A stretch of 54,573 bases of DNA. Origin: a virus. Numbering within the stretch: position 1 is the stretch's first letter; each line of letters begins with the position of its first letter. Positions 22,016 through 30,207 of the stretch are shown here, one piece after another. The position numbers and the translations under genes were made by a program. Below the pieces are notes generated by a model. It searched no databases. It saw only the letters and a list, made by a program, of their open reading frames with translations, and had not been told where the DNA came from. The stretch is from positions 1-54,573 of IMG/VR virus record IMGVR_UViG_3300033141_001018; one strand, 5' to 3'.

Positions 22016-22653
22016 TGCCTAAATTCTCAGTCATAATGCCCTCATTCTTGGGCGAGTACAAACGAGCAGCAAGCAACCGTGACGAAAAGATTGTCAGGGC
22101 TGTTAATTCTGTTTTAACCCAAAAGGATTTTGAGTTGATAATTGTAGCTGATGGCTGTGATAAAACCATAGAGATAATCAGGAACAACTTTTACGGGAAT
22201 AAGAACATTAATCTTTTTAAGATTAAATATAAAAAGGTGCGAGGCTCAAAGCGTAACGCTGGCTCTTCAGGTAGGGCGAGAAACGCAGGGCTTCAGAAGG
22301 CAAAAGGCGAATATGCTATTTATTTGGACGTTGATGATTTGTACCTTGATGGTTATTTGGAATCATTACAAATAGAGATGACCGACTGTGATTGGTATTG
22401 GTTCGATGATATGAGTTGGAATAAAAAGACAGAGCAGTTTGACCGCCATGTTTGTTCGATACATACGCAGGGTCAATGCGGAACATCAAATATTTGTCAT
22501 AAGGTAGATATGAATGCGTGGTGGTGTGAGAAAACAACATATTTACATGATTGGAATTTTATAAATACGTTGAAGGTAATAAGTGATAATTATAAACGCC
22601 TGAACACGGCAGGATTTGGCGTGTGCCATGTTCCGGGATTATTAGACTATTGA
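22015..22653 (+). CDS. Glycosyltransferase family 2-like protein
   Basis: 212 residues, GT-A fold. KFSVIMPSF at the start, RAVNSVLTQKDFELIIVADG (nucleotide-sugar binding), GRARNAGLQKAKGEYAIYLDVDDL with the metal-binding DxD (DVDD), and a later DWNFINTL segment are typical of inverting family-2 enzymes that transfer a sugar from a nucleotide donor. It has no membrane segment. First enzyme of the 22.0-28.6 kb cassette. Confidence 0.88.
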   Translation: MPKFSVIMPSFLGEYKRAASNRDEKIVRAVNSVLTQKDFELIIVADGCDKTIEIIRNNFYGNKNINLFKIKYKKVRGSKRNAGSSGRARNAGLQKAKGEYAIYLDVDDLYLDGYLESLQIEMTDCDWYWFDDMSWNKKTEQFDRHVCSIHTQGQCGTSNICHKVDMNAWWCEKTTYLHDWNFINTLKVISDNYKRLNTAGFGVCHVPGLLDY

Positions 22654-22931
22654 TGGCACTTAAAGACATAGCATACGACATACGAAAGCTAACTCTTGGG
22701 CGAAATTTTACGTTCAAGGAGTTTATGCACTTTGTAGGTCAGGGAAAAAAAGATGCTGCTTCATTGTTGAATCTTTTGGTTATGGACTGCCACGTAGAGC
22801 ATATAGGCGGTGACAAATACAAGATTGCTCACGGTGATGCACGAAAGAATCTGATTGAATCCAGGATTGAATTATGCAAGGTAAAGATAGACGGTTGGCA
22901 TGAACTTTATAAACACTTAAAAACGTTATGA
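22653..22931 (+). CDS. Hypothetical winged-helix-like protein
   Basis: 92 residues from the ATG at 22653 (an upstream in-frame start would overlap the glycosyltransferase by 30 bases). TLGRNFTFKEFMHFVGQGKKDAASLLNLLVMDCHVEHIGGDKYKI has the outline of a winged-helix domain. It may be a small regulator inside the cassette; this is only inferred. Confidence 0.6.
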   Translation: MALKDIAYDIRKLTLGRNFTFKEFMHFVGQGKKDAASLLNLLVMDCHVEHIGGDKYKIAHGDARKNLIESRIELCKVKIDGWHELYKHLKTL

Positions 22932-23233
22932 AAAACAGGGAAAAGATAATTGTGCTAAAGCAGGAAATTGCTCAAAAGAAAGATGCAATAGACGAAGAAT
23001 ATATGGTGCAATTAGGTAAATTATTTCATGCGTTTACCACACAAGAGCTTTTGGATTTGGGGTGGAAGAAAGCATGGACAAATCCGGCATACGCAGGAGA
23101 ACAGATGTTTGAAAAGGGTTCACGATCTGTGAGATTTAAAGAAGGGGTGTTGTTTCTGACTTATGGTGGATGCCCCACTCGTTCTATTTGTGATGTTGAT
23201 GATTTGGAATATTACGAAAAAACAGGTAAATGA
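22928..23233 (+). CDS. Hypothetical protein
   Basis: 101 residues: a charged N-terminal helix (MKNREKIIVLKQEIAQKKDAIDEEY) and an alpha/beta rest. It overlaps both neighbours by 4 bases, so it is coupled to the cassette. The family is not recognised. Confidence 0.65.
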   Translation: MKNREKIIVLKQEIAQKKDAIDEEYMVQLGKLFHAFTTQELLDLGWKKAWTNPAYAGEQMFEKGSRSVRFKEGVLFLTYGGCPTRSICDVDDLEYYEKTGK

Positions 23234-23943
23234 AAAAGTGTCTTTATACAATACATTTTGGTGACCACGATAAGCCGCATGAGCCGTTCAAAAGTGAAGG
23301 GTGGGACTATTTGATGTTTACCAACAGAACTGACATTAAAAGTAATGTTTGGGATATTAGGGTGGTCACAACTCCGTTGCCGGATTATTTAGCGGCACGA
23401 TACGTTTACATTAACTCGCATTTATTTGTTCCCAAAGAATACGATTATTCGCTTATGATTGGCGGGCAGATTCACGTTGACGGTGACTTGAATAAATTAG
23501 ATATCGACTACGGAAAAGATTTCAATATGATGAAGCACCCTTGTAGGACTTGTATTTACGAGGAGGCAAAAATAATAGAAAAAGAGGGCATTGACAATTC
23601 GTTAAATTTTATCCCGCAGATGGCGAGGTATCGTGCAGAGGGTTTCCCTGAAAATTACGGACTAAATGCTTGTGGGATTATTGGCAGGCATAATAATGTA
23701 ACTATGGAAGATTTTGAGCGTGAATGGTGGCATCAAGTGATGACCGGTAGCTACCGTGACCAACTCAGTTTTGATTACGTTAGGTGGAAGCTGGACAATA
23801 TAAGGGTTGAGATTTCTTTGGGTCGAACAATAAAAGCACCCGCGGAAAGTTTAACGGTTCATAATTTCGCAACGCCATATTGGGATTTATTACAAGGTGA
23901 TATATTTTCTGTTTATAAACATGGAACAAACGACAAAGCATGA
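23230..23943 (+). CDS. DUF616-like glycosyltransferase-family protein
   Basis: 237 residues. YTIHFGDHDKPHEP and DYLMFTNRTDI at the start, then KHPCRTCIYEEAKI, then MTGSYRDQLSFDYVRWKL, are features of the DUF616 (TOD1/MUCI70-like) group, regarded as glycosyltransferases of the GT-A fold. It probably transfers or trims a sugar. The enzyme's donor cannot be read from sequence. Confidence 0.7.
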   Translation: MKKCLYTIHFGDHDKPHEPFKSEGWDYLMFTNRTDIKSNVWDIRVVTTPLPDYLAARYVYINSHLFVPKEYDYSLMIGGQIHVDGDLNKLDIDYGKDFNMMKHPCRTCIYEEAKIIEKEGIDNSLNFIPQMARYRAEGFPENYGLNACGIIGRHNNVTMEDFEREWWHQVMTGSYRDQLSFDYVRWKLDNIRVEISLGRTIKAPAESLTVHNFATPYWDLLQGDIFSVYKHGTNDKA

Positions 23944-24665
23944 AAACAATACTCGTATATCCAGACAGGGCGTTTTATCATAAACTTGATGCCATATTAA
24001 ATGTTCTTGGCATTAAGCAGACGAATGATATAAATGACGAGTATGATTATGTGATATATTTCGATTTTAAAAATAGTTATGGGAATGTGGTGGATTTTAA
24101 GTCAGATATACCAGTAATAAACAACACAATTTGTTCTACCGACAAAAAATCAATAGACAAGGCGTTTGAGATTGTTTTTAAATATTCTTCTATTGTCAAA
24201 AGTGGGCGGTGTGTGAAAAAGTCAATTCATCATGCCAATAAGGAATTATCTGGAATATTAGATAAGCCAGACAATGAGGAGGGTTTTATTTACCAAAGGG
24301 TTCTTGGTGGTACGCCAACAAAAGAATACAGGTGTACGATTATTGGTGGTGAGATTGTGATTTGCTGGGAACGCACAGTACCAAGATTACTACATTTCCC
24401 TAAAGGCATAGTTGGTTATTATGATGGTTGCGAGGTGGTAAGTCCGTTTACGTCATTAGAAAGCCAAGATATACTTACATTTTGTGGATTATTTGGGATT
24501 GACTTTGCTGATATTGACATTATGCGTGATGACGATGGGAAATTATATATTATTGATGTAAACGAAACTGCTTCATATAATATATTATATGGCAGACCAA
24601 AAGATGAATTATTATTAATTGCTGAAAAATTTAAGGAGATGCTAAAATGTATGTACAAAAATTAA
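23940..24665 (+). CDS. ATP-grasp ligase-like protein
   Basis: 241 residues. EGFIYQRVLGGTPTKEYRCTIIGGEI gives the central ATP-grasp strand pair; FADIDIMRDDDGKLYIIDVNETASY gives the late acidic metal-binding motif (D...IDVNETAS), as in RimK/D-Ala ligase-like enzymes that join a carboxylate to an amine or thiol with ATP. The substrate-binding N-terminal part is short. It overlaps the PanD-like gene by 19 bases, so the two products may act together. Confidence 0.78.
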   Translation: MKTILVYPDRAFYHKLDAILNVLGIKQTNDINDEYDYVIYFDFKNSYGNVVDFKSDIPVINNTICSTDKKSIDKAFEIVFKYSSIVKSGRCVKKSIHHANKELSGILDKPDNEEGFIYQRVLGGTPTKEYRCTIIGGEIVICWERTVPRLLHFPKGIVGYYDGCEVVSPFTSLESQDILTFCGLFGIDFADIDIMRDDDGKLYIIDVNETASYNILYGRPKDELLLIAEKFKEMLKCMYKN

Positions 24666-24955
24666 TTGCTAAATTAACAACAACTGTAACAGGTGCGAAC
24701 CTTGATTATGACGGCAGTATTACGTTAGGACGAGATTTGATGGCATTAGTTGACTTTAAAGAGTACGATATGGTTCACGTTAATTGTATAGATACGGGAA
24801 ATCATTGGGAAACGTATGTTATTTCGGGTGAGGGCGGAGAGGTTTGCCTGAACGGTGCTGCTGCCAATCATTTCAAAATTGGTGACCGGGTACATATATT
24901 ATTGTATGGCATGACTGATAAAGAAAAAGTATATCCAAAAATAGTGGTATTATGA
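24647..24955 (+). CDS. panD: Aspartate 1-decarboxylase (PanD)-like protein
   Basis: 102 residues; host PanD is about 126. PanD makes beta-alanine from aspartate with a pyruvoyl group formed by self-cleavage before a serine. The cleavage site GS is present at residues 23-24 within YDGSIT, the catalytic lysine in AKL at residue 9, the TY pair near residue 57 and NGAAA near residue 70. However, the arginine that binds substrate (Arg54 in E. coli, in GKRFSTY) is replaced by histidine (GNHWETY). Either activity has changed or substrate differs. The PanD family call is strong; actual aspartate decarboxylation is uncertain. Confidence 0.88.
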   Translation: MYVQKLIAKLTTTVTGANLDYDGSITLGRDLMALVDFKEYDMVHVNCIDTGNHWETYVISGEGGEVCLNGAAANHFKIGDRVHILLYGMTDKEKVYPKIVVL

Positions 24956-25131
24956 AAGCAAGTGATCAATATGGTAAATTCAAAAAAGAGGTTAATAGTA
25001 TATTGCCAACAATTACAGATAATGAATGTTGGGATATGTTTATAACCCTTGGCGGGGCATTGATGTTAAACACGAAAGAAATGTCAGATTCTATTAAGAA
25101 TGTTTTGAATTATAAATTTAAAAAGCTATGA
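24952..25131 (+). CDS. Small hypothetical protein
   Basis: 59 codons: MKASDQYGKFKKEVNSILPTITDNECWDMFITLGGALMLN... It is helical, with a partly hydrophobic middle. It overlaps PanD-like and epimerase genes by 4 bases each, so it is coupled to them. Function unknown. Confidence 0.55.
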   Translation: MKASDQYGKFKKEVNSILPTITDNECWDMFITLGGALMLNTKEMSDSIKNVLNYKFKKL

Positions 25132-26042
25132 AAGCATTGGTAACAGGTGGTGCAGGGTTCATTGGTTCACACCTATGCGAAGCACTTTTAGAAAGAGGTG
25201 ATAAGGTTATCTGTTATGATAATCTTTCGACAGGGAAGACGATAAATATTTCACACCTGAGAAAAAATAAAAAGTTTAAGTTCGTTCATGGTGACGTAAG
25301 GGATCGTAAGGTATTAGATTTCTCCATGAAAGGCGTTGACGTTGTTTTTAACCAGATGGCAGCCAAAAAGACCGTCTGTGAGAGAAGTCCTGTTGAAGAC
25401 TGTGAAATCAATGCAGGAGGCACATTGAACGTCTTACTGTCTATGGTTGACAATGGGGTGAATAAGATTGTACACGCTTCTACCGGGTCTGTATATGGAG
25501 AGGTTGGTGGGATGATAACGGAATTTACACCGCTTAATCCTGTCAGTTATTATGGGGTAAGCAAGATGGCAGGGGAAAAGTACGTGGCTGCCTTTGGCGA
25601 CTTACATGGAATTGAGTACACAATATTGAGGTACTTCCATGTTTATGGTGAAAAACAAGACAACTCCGATCACGGTGGCGTAATACCTATATTCTTACGC
25701 AAAGTTGTTAGCGGGGAGCCTATACTTATTCATGGTGACGGTGAGCAGGTACGTTCATTTACTTATGTCGGTGATGTTGTTCATGCCAACATTGTTGCTT
25801 GCGAAAAGATGGATAACAGGATTTACAACTGTGCTTCAGGGATAAAGGTAAGCATAAATGAGCTTGCAAAGATGGTTCACGAAAGGACTTACGACAGCGG
25901 ACTTGTCTACGGTGACGAGATGTTTGGTGATGTCAGGAACTTTAACATAGACAACTCATTAATAAAAGAAGATTTCTCAATGGAATTTACTAACTTTGCG
26001 GATGGATTAGATAAAACAGTAGAATGGTATGCGGCGTTATGA
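25128..26042 (+). CDS. NAD-dependent nucleotide-sugar epimerase/dehydratase (extended SDR)
   Basis: 304 residues. GGAGFIGSH binds NAD at residues 7-15; the catalytic YYGVSK (about 142-147, YxxxK) and a preceding STGSVYGE serine region complete the active site. GalE-like length and pattern; the substrate is probably a UDP- or dTDP-sugar. Supplies sugars to the glycosyltransferases of the same cassette. Confidence 0.88.
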   Translation: MKALVTGGAGFIGSHLCEALLERGDKVICYDNLSTGKTINISHLRKNKKFKFVHGDVRDRKVLDFSMKGVDVVFNQMAAKKTVCERSPVEDCEINAGGTLNVLLSMVDNGVNKIVHASTGSVYGEVGGMITEFTPLNPVSYYGVSKMAGEKYVAAFGDLHGIEYTILRYFHVYGEKQDNSDHGGVIPIFLRKVVSGEPILIHGDGEQVRSFTYVGDVVHANIVACEKMDNRIYNCASGIKVSINELAKMVHERTYDSGLVYGDEMFGDVRNFNIDNSLIKEDFSMEFTNFADGLDKTVEWYAAL

Positions 26043-26622
26043 AGTAATAAATAAGCTAATACAAAGATATGGCTACAAGCAATATCTGGAGTTGGGGACG
26101 CAGAATAATGTGTGCTTACAAAACGTAGTATGCGAGTTTAAGGTTGGTGTTGACCCTGACCCGACAGAACATAAAGATGAAAACTCCAATGAGTTCTATG
26201 AAATGACGTCGGATGAGTTCTTTGCTCAAAATACAGATATTTTTGAAATTGTTTTTGTTGACGGCTTACATGAAAAGAATCAGGTCGTAAAGGATATTTC
26301 AAATGCCATGTGTTGCATATCACCCGATGGTGCTATCGTGGTTCACGACTGTAATCCACAGGAAGAAAAAAACCAGGAATACCCTATGCCTCATGTCGGA
26401 GATTGGAATGGCACTGTTTGGAGGGCGTGGCTGAAATTCCGCACAGTAAAAGGCTTGAAAATGTTTGTTGTGGACACAGATCAGGGCTGTGGTGTGATAA
26501 TGGACGGTACACAGACACCTCTTGATGATGACAATATTTCATTTGATGAGTTTGTTAAAAACAGGAAAGCATATTTAAACTTGATTTCAATAGACGAGTT
26601 CAATGAAAGTTTATCAGTGTAA
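26029..26622 (+). CDS. SAM-dependent methyltransferase (class I)
   Basis: 197 residues. QYLELGTQNN (motif I), GVDPDPTEH, FEIVFVDGLHEKNQVVKDISNAMCCISPDGAIVVHDCNP is typical of sugar or natural-product O-methyltransferases with the Methyltransf_24-type 'FvDG.H' core. It overlaps the epimerase by 14 bases. It probably methylates a sugar or its linker in this cassette. Confidence 0.85.
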   Translation: MRRYEVINKLIQRYGYKQYLELGTQNNVCLQNVVCEFKVGVDPDPTEHKDENSNEFYEMTSDEFFAQNTDIFEIVFVDGLHEKNQVVKDISNAMCCISPDGAIVVHDCNPQEEKNQEYPMPHVGDWNGTVWRAWLKFRTVKGLKMFVVDTDQGCGVIMDGTQTPLDDDNISFDEFVKNRKAYLNLISIDEFNESLSV

Positions 26623-26731
26623 GACCTGTAAAGACGAAAATGGTAATCTGTTAAAGTTTACATCTCCGGGATGTTCATGTAATGCACGGTGTCCTCGCTG
26701 TAACAGGAAAAATATAAGCAGAGTAAAATAA
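26603..26731 (+). CDS. Tiny zinc-binding peptide
   Basis: 42 codons: YQCKTCKDENG, then GCSCNARCPRCNRKN. Seven cysteines in a short protein make zinc binding very likely. Overlaps the methyltransferase by 20 bases. Confidence 0.55.
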   Translation: MKVYQCKTCKDENGNLLKFTSPGCSCNARCPRCNRKNISRVK

Positions 26732-26766
26732 GTATTTAATTACACAGCAAAACGAAAGGATAATAA

Positions 26767-26964
26767 ATGAAAAAAGAACGGATAAAAGAAAATGTGATTA
26801 AATTCATGAAAGATAAGGACTGTGAGTTTTGTTATTCAGATAAGAATAATCCGTTTCCCGTTTATGATGGCAGGCTTATGGACTTCTTAATAGAGTACCA
26901 CATTTCACAGATAGAGGAGCCTACTGGTGACGAGCAGATAAAGAATTTGGATAATAAATTATAA
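26767..26964 (+). CDS. Small hypothetical protein
   Basis: 65 residues, charged helical: MKKERIKENVIKFMKDKDCEFCYSDKNNPFPVYDGR... AAGGA at 26756-26760 is a possible ribosome site. Ends 2 bases before the glycosyltransferase. Function unknown. Confidence 0.6.
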   Translation: MKKERIKENVIKFMKDKDCEFCYSDKNNPFPVYDGRLMDFLIEYHISQIEEPTGDEQIKNLDNKL

Positions 26965-26966
26965 GT

Positions 26967-27521
26967 ATGAAATTATCAATTTTAATTTGTACAGTACCGT
27001 CAAGGGCAAAAACATTTCTACCGAAGTTGCTTGATAAATTACTTCCGCAGGCGACAAAAGACGTAGAGGTTCTTTGGCTTGGCGATAATAAACAACGCAG
27101 TGTCGGGCAGAAGCGGAACGACTTGCTAAATTTAGCACAAGGGGAATATGTTACCTTTGTAGACGACGATGATGAAATTACTGACGACTACGTAGTGTTA
27201 ATCTTAAAAGGAATAGCGACAGGGAAGGATGCGGTGAACTTCAAGGTGGCTTGTAGTGTAAATGGTAGTCCGTACAAAGATGTGTTTTATGACGCAAGAT
27301 TTACGAAAGACAGGGATTTTAAAGACAGATACGAAAGACGGGTCAATCATATTATGTGCGTGAAAAGAGAGTTGGCGGTAAAAACGGGCTTCCCGAAGAT
27401 TAACTTTTCAGAAGATGCCGACTATGCTAAACGGCTTAGACCATTAATAGGTAGCCAAGCATTTATAAATAAGGTGCTTTATTATTATAATTTTAGTAAT
27501 TCAATATCGGAAACACAATGA
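26967..27521 (+). CDS. Glycosyltransferase family 2-like protein
   Basis: 184 residues. KLSILICTVPSR at the start, VGQKRNDLLNLAQGEYVTFVDDDDEI with the metal-binding DDD motif, then a shorter acceptor half. Short for the family, so acceptor side may be minimal. Second of three family-2 genes in the cassette. Confidence 0.85.
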   Translation: MKLSILICTVPSRAKTFLPKLLDKLLPQATKDVEVLWLGDNKQRSVGQKRNDLLNLAQGEYVTFVDDDDEITDDYVVLILKGIATGKDAVNFKVACSVNGSPYKDVFYDARFTKDRDFKDRYERRVNHIMCVKRELAVKTGFPKINFSEDADYAKRLRPLIGSQAFINKVLYYYNFSNSISETQ

Positions 27522-27697
27522 GTAAAATATTATTAAATCGTAATGAAAGGGAATTAGAGGATGCGTTTATTGCTGGATTTAATGCTGGCAAAAATCCCAC
27601 CGTTGGTGTTTTTGGGAAATATGACAGAGCATTATTCTTACAGTACCTTGATGGATATTATTATGAAGGTTCATTTAAAAAACGTAAACGCAAATGA
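27518..27697 (+). CDS. Small hypothetical protein
   Basis: 59 codons: MSKILLNRNERELEDAFIAGFNAGKN..., with a basic tail (KKRKRK). Overlaps both glycosyltransferase genes by 4 bases. Function unknown. Confidence 0.55.
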   Translation: MSKILLNRNERELEDAFIAGFNAGKNPTVGVFGKYDRALFLQYLDGYYYEGSFKKRKRK

Positions 27698-28395
27698 TAT
27701 TTGATGTAATTTTATTAGCATACTCAAAAACAACGAAGTATAAGCAGATAACAGTTGATTGCATAAAGTCGATAAAGAAAGCAAAGAACGATATTAAGAT
27801 TAATATAATTGTTCTTGAAAGTTTTGATATAGATGTAAAATTCAAAAATACGACAACATATTTCTACCAGCATGGTGACTTTAATTACAATGAATCCATG
27901 AATAAGGGGTTTTCACTTTCAACGAGTGATTATGTGTTTTTCTGTAACAATGATCTCGAGTTTACGGACGGGTGGGCTGATGAATGTTACAAGGTTTTTA
28001 GGATGGGTTATAAATCACTTAGTCCCTACTGTCCTGTAAGTCACCCGCAACATTTCAAGGACGGGAACTTTATACAGGTTGGCTATCAGGTTGGGGTGAA
28101 TATTCCCGGCTGGTGTATAGGGGTGGAAAGGAAAATGTTTAAGAAACTTGGTGGGTTTAACACCGCAGTTGATTTTTGGTATTCAGATAACATCTATGCC
28201 GAACAATTGAAAATCGGTGGAATTAAACACGCTTTAGTGTGTTCTGCTTTTGTAAAGCATTTGGATTTTGGAAGCAAAACATTAAACTCTTTAACCAACA
28301 AAGAACGAGCAAGGCTGACATCAAAGCAGAGAAAGAAATATATTAATGAAGTAAAAAGAATGTGGGATGCCAAAGAAAAAAAAGTATTACATTGA
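27694..28395 (+). CDS. Glycosyltransferase family 2-like protein
   Basis: 233 residues. FDVILLAYSKTTKY at the start, YNESMNKGFSLSTSDYVFFCNNDLEF with an NND in place of DxD, then LGGFNTAVDFWYSDN in the acceptor half. Family-2 pattern with the metal motif altered to NxD, as in several rhamnosyltransferase-like members. Third family-2 gene of the cassette. Confidence 0.85.
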   Translation: MIFDVILLAYSKTTKYKQITVDCIKSIKKAKNDIKINIIVLESFDIDVKFKNTTTYFYQHGDFNYNESMNKGFSLSTSDYVFFCNNDLEFTDGWADECYKVFRMGYKSLSPYCPVSHPQHFKDGNFIQVGYQVGVNIPGWCIGVERKMFKKLGGFNTAVDFWYSDNIYAEQLKIGGIKHALVCSAFVKHLDFGSKTLNSLTNKERARLTSKQRKKYINEVKRMWDAKEKKVLH

Positions 28396-28615
28396 TGTTC
28401 CAAAGCTGATAATGTATGAAGCATTAGACCTTTTGATGTTTTCATTTGTAATTGGCATGAAACGTGGGATGCCTACGGTAACGCTGAAAAGGTGCGTAGA
28501 ACTGTTTATGGAAGATTACAATTTATGTGAAGATAATTACCCTATGGATCATGCAATACTGAAGTGGTATATTATGCACAAAGAATTTAAAGTTTTCCGA
28601 AAACTTGACAAATAA
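28367..28615 (+). CDS. Hypothetical protein
   Basis: 82 residues: basic start (MPKKKKYYIDVPKLIM), a hydrophobic helix (ALDLLMFSFVIGMKRG) and an acidic end. Overlaps the glycosyltransferase by 29 bases. Ends the cassette before the next promoter. Confidence 0.6.
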   Translation: MPKKKKYYIDVPKLIMYEALDLLMFSFVIGMKRGMPTVTLKRCVELFMEDYNLCEDNYPMDHAILKWYIMHKEFKVFRKLDK

Positions 28616-28635
28616 CAATTTATTTACTATATTTG
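28605..28635 (+). promoter_or_regulatory. Bacteroidota-type promoter
   Basis: TTG at 28605-28607, 20 bases, TATATTTG at 28628-28635; ATG of the next gene at 28656. Restarts transcription for the scaffold/capsid block after the sugar cassette. Confidence 0.75.
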
Positions 28636-28655
28636 CGAACTTAAATACTTAAATT

Positions 28656-28934
28656 ATGATTAAAGCAATGAAAGGCAACCTTGAGGGAAATTTTTCTCAA
28701 CGGGCTTGGGATTTAGGGAATCCAGAAAAACACGGATGGGTAAAAGTAGGAGTAAAGTCAGAAGCAGCAACAGTGGAATCACAAAAAATAGATATTGTTG
28801 AAGTTGCAACAGACGAAGACCTGTACCCGACAGACGAAGAGATGAGAGCAGAGTTGACAGCAAAGGGTATAAAATTTCATCCAAAAACCGGACGTGCAAA
28901 ACTTAAAATAAAATACGATGAAAGTAAAAAGTAA
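28656..28934 (+). CDS. Small protein with C-terminal HeH/SAP-like motif
   Basis: 92 residues. The C-terminus (EEMRAELTAKGIKFHPKTGRAKLKIKYDE) resembles the HeH/LEM-type motif of phage proteins, 'LraeL.akGi.fhpktG..kL'. A similar end is in the next gene. The N-terminal part (LEGNFSQRAWDLGNPEKHGWVKVG) is unknown. Encoded just upstream of the scaffold-like gene, so it may bind capsid or DNA. Confidence 0.7.
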   Translation: MIKAMKGNLEGNFSQRAWDLGNPEKHGWVKVGVKSEAATVESQKIDIVEVATDEDLYPTDEEMRAELTAKGIKFHPKTGRAKLKIKYDESKK

Positions 28935-29253
28935 GAACACTGGTGACCTACATGACATAACCCGTAAGCAATGGGATATTATGCGTAAACGTGGCGACAA
29001 CAGGCACTATCAAATCATTGACGACACTGACGAGATTACTCAGGCAAAGATAGAGATTGAGGAAATTTCTGTTACTGAATTTGGTAAAGAAAAAAATGAT
29101 GCTGAGACAGATTACGATAAGCTGGATGAGATAGGTACTGAAATCCTTGAAAAACAAAAGGAATATTATAGAGAGGCATTACGTGAAGCTGACATCTATT
29201 TTCATCCGAATACAGGTTTGAAAAAACTTAAACAAAAATATGAAGAAATATGA
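28918..29253 (+). CDS. Small protein with C-terminal HeH/SAP-like motif
   Basis: 111 residues. It ends EALREADIYFHPNTGLKKLKQKYEEI, paralogous to the end of the previous protein; the middle is acidic and coiled. N-terminus KNTGDLHDITRKQWDIMRKRG is known from phage head-region proteins of unknown role. Overlaps neighbours by 17 and 4 bases. Confidence 0.7.
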   Translation: MKVKSKNTGDLHDITRKQWDIMRKRGDNRHYQIIDDTDEITQAKIEIEEISVTEFGKEKNDAETDYDKLDEIGTEILEKQKEYYREALREADIYFHPNTGLKKLKQKYEEI

Positions 29254-30146
29254 ACGAACAGCAATTAATTTTAAATGTATTTGCAAAATACTTTAACAAA
29301 ACAGACACAGAATTAACGGAATTACTTTACGACAAAGGCGAGGACGAAGTTCTTGCGTTGAAAGATGATGCCTCTACCGTCCTGATAGATATGGATGCAG
29401 AAAAAGTCAAGCGGATACGGGCAGAATCCAAAGGTGATCCGACAAAGAAATTTGACGAAGGGTACAATAAGGCAAAGAAAGAAGTCCTTGAAAAATTTGA
29501 GAAAGATGTCAGGGACAAGTTTGGTATGGATTCTGATAAGAGGGGATTAGACCTTATCGCTGAATTTGGCGAATCAATGAACAGCGGGAACAAGATTACA
29601 CTTGAAAAGATCAAAACAAACCCTGAGTTTTTGAAGTTAGAAAAGGAAATGAACGATAATTTTAAGGTGCAGATTGAGGAATTAAAGGGTGAGTTTGATA
29701 CCTTTAAGAATGGTGTCGAGAAGGGCAAGAGTGTTTCACTTGTAAAAGATAGGGCTGAACTGGCATTTTTAAAACTTAATCCGGTGCTATCTGAAGACAC
29801 GGCAAGGTCTAAAAAGCAAACAGAAATGTTCTTGTCAAGGTTCGAGGGTTTCGATTATGAATTTGTGGACGGAAATATTGTAATAAAAGATGGTGATTCA
29901 CGGCTTGAGGACGGACACGGCAACCCGATAGTTTTTGATGCCTTTGTAAAAAGCGAGGCCGAAAGCTTGTTCGACTTTAAAGTTCAAGATCCGAAAAAAG
30001 CACCGGGAAATAAGTCAGATGGCGGCGGTGACCCGACAAAAAGTATTTTACCGAAAAAAGACTACAATAAAATGGTAAATGATGCCGAAGGTGACATGGA
30101 GAAACTTGTCGAGATAGGCTCAAAATATACCTACGCGGAAGAATGA
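29250..30146 (+). CDS. Scaffold-like protein
   Basis: 298 residues, highly charged and helical: FDEGYNKAKKEVLEKFEKDVRDKFG, LEKEMNDNFKVQIEELKGEFDTFKNGVEK, ending in a flexible GNKSDGGGDPTKS region. Position immediately upstream of the major capsid gene and this composition are the usual features of scaffolding proteins. No protease motif is visible. Role is inferred. Confidence 0.65.
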   Translation: MNEQQLILNVFAKYFNKTDTELTELLYDKGEDEVLALKDDASTVLIDMDAEKVKRIRAESKGDPTKKFDEGYNKAKKEVLEKFEKDVRDKFGMDSDKRGLDLIAEFGESMNSGNKITLEKIKTNPEFLKLEKEMNDNFKVQIEELKGEFDTFKNGVEKGKSVSLVKDRAELAFLKLNPVLSEDTARSKKQTEMFLSRFEGFDYEFVDGNIVIKDGDSRLEDGHGNPIVFDAFVKSEAESLFDFKVQDPKKAPGNKSDGGGDPTKSILPKKDYNKMVNDAEGDMEKLVEIGSKYTYAEE

Positions 30147-30207
30147 TCCGATGGAGATGGCTGCACTCTAAAGCAGATGGAATCTATTAATTTCAATTTT
30201 TTATTTA

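Noticed and set aside
24647-24955. Pantothenate or coenzyme A boosting gene as the only role of PanD
   Set aside because: No other pantothenate gene is near, and a substrate-binding residue is changed. The sugar/ATP-grasp context suggests another use, although a metabolic role cannot be ruled out.
29327-29800. Minus-strand frame of 157 codons opposite the scaffold-like gene
   Set aside because: Serine- and phenylalanine-rich mirror of a lysine/glutamate-rich gene, a common artefact of coding bias.
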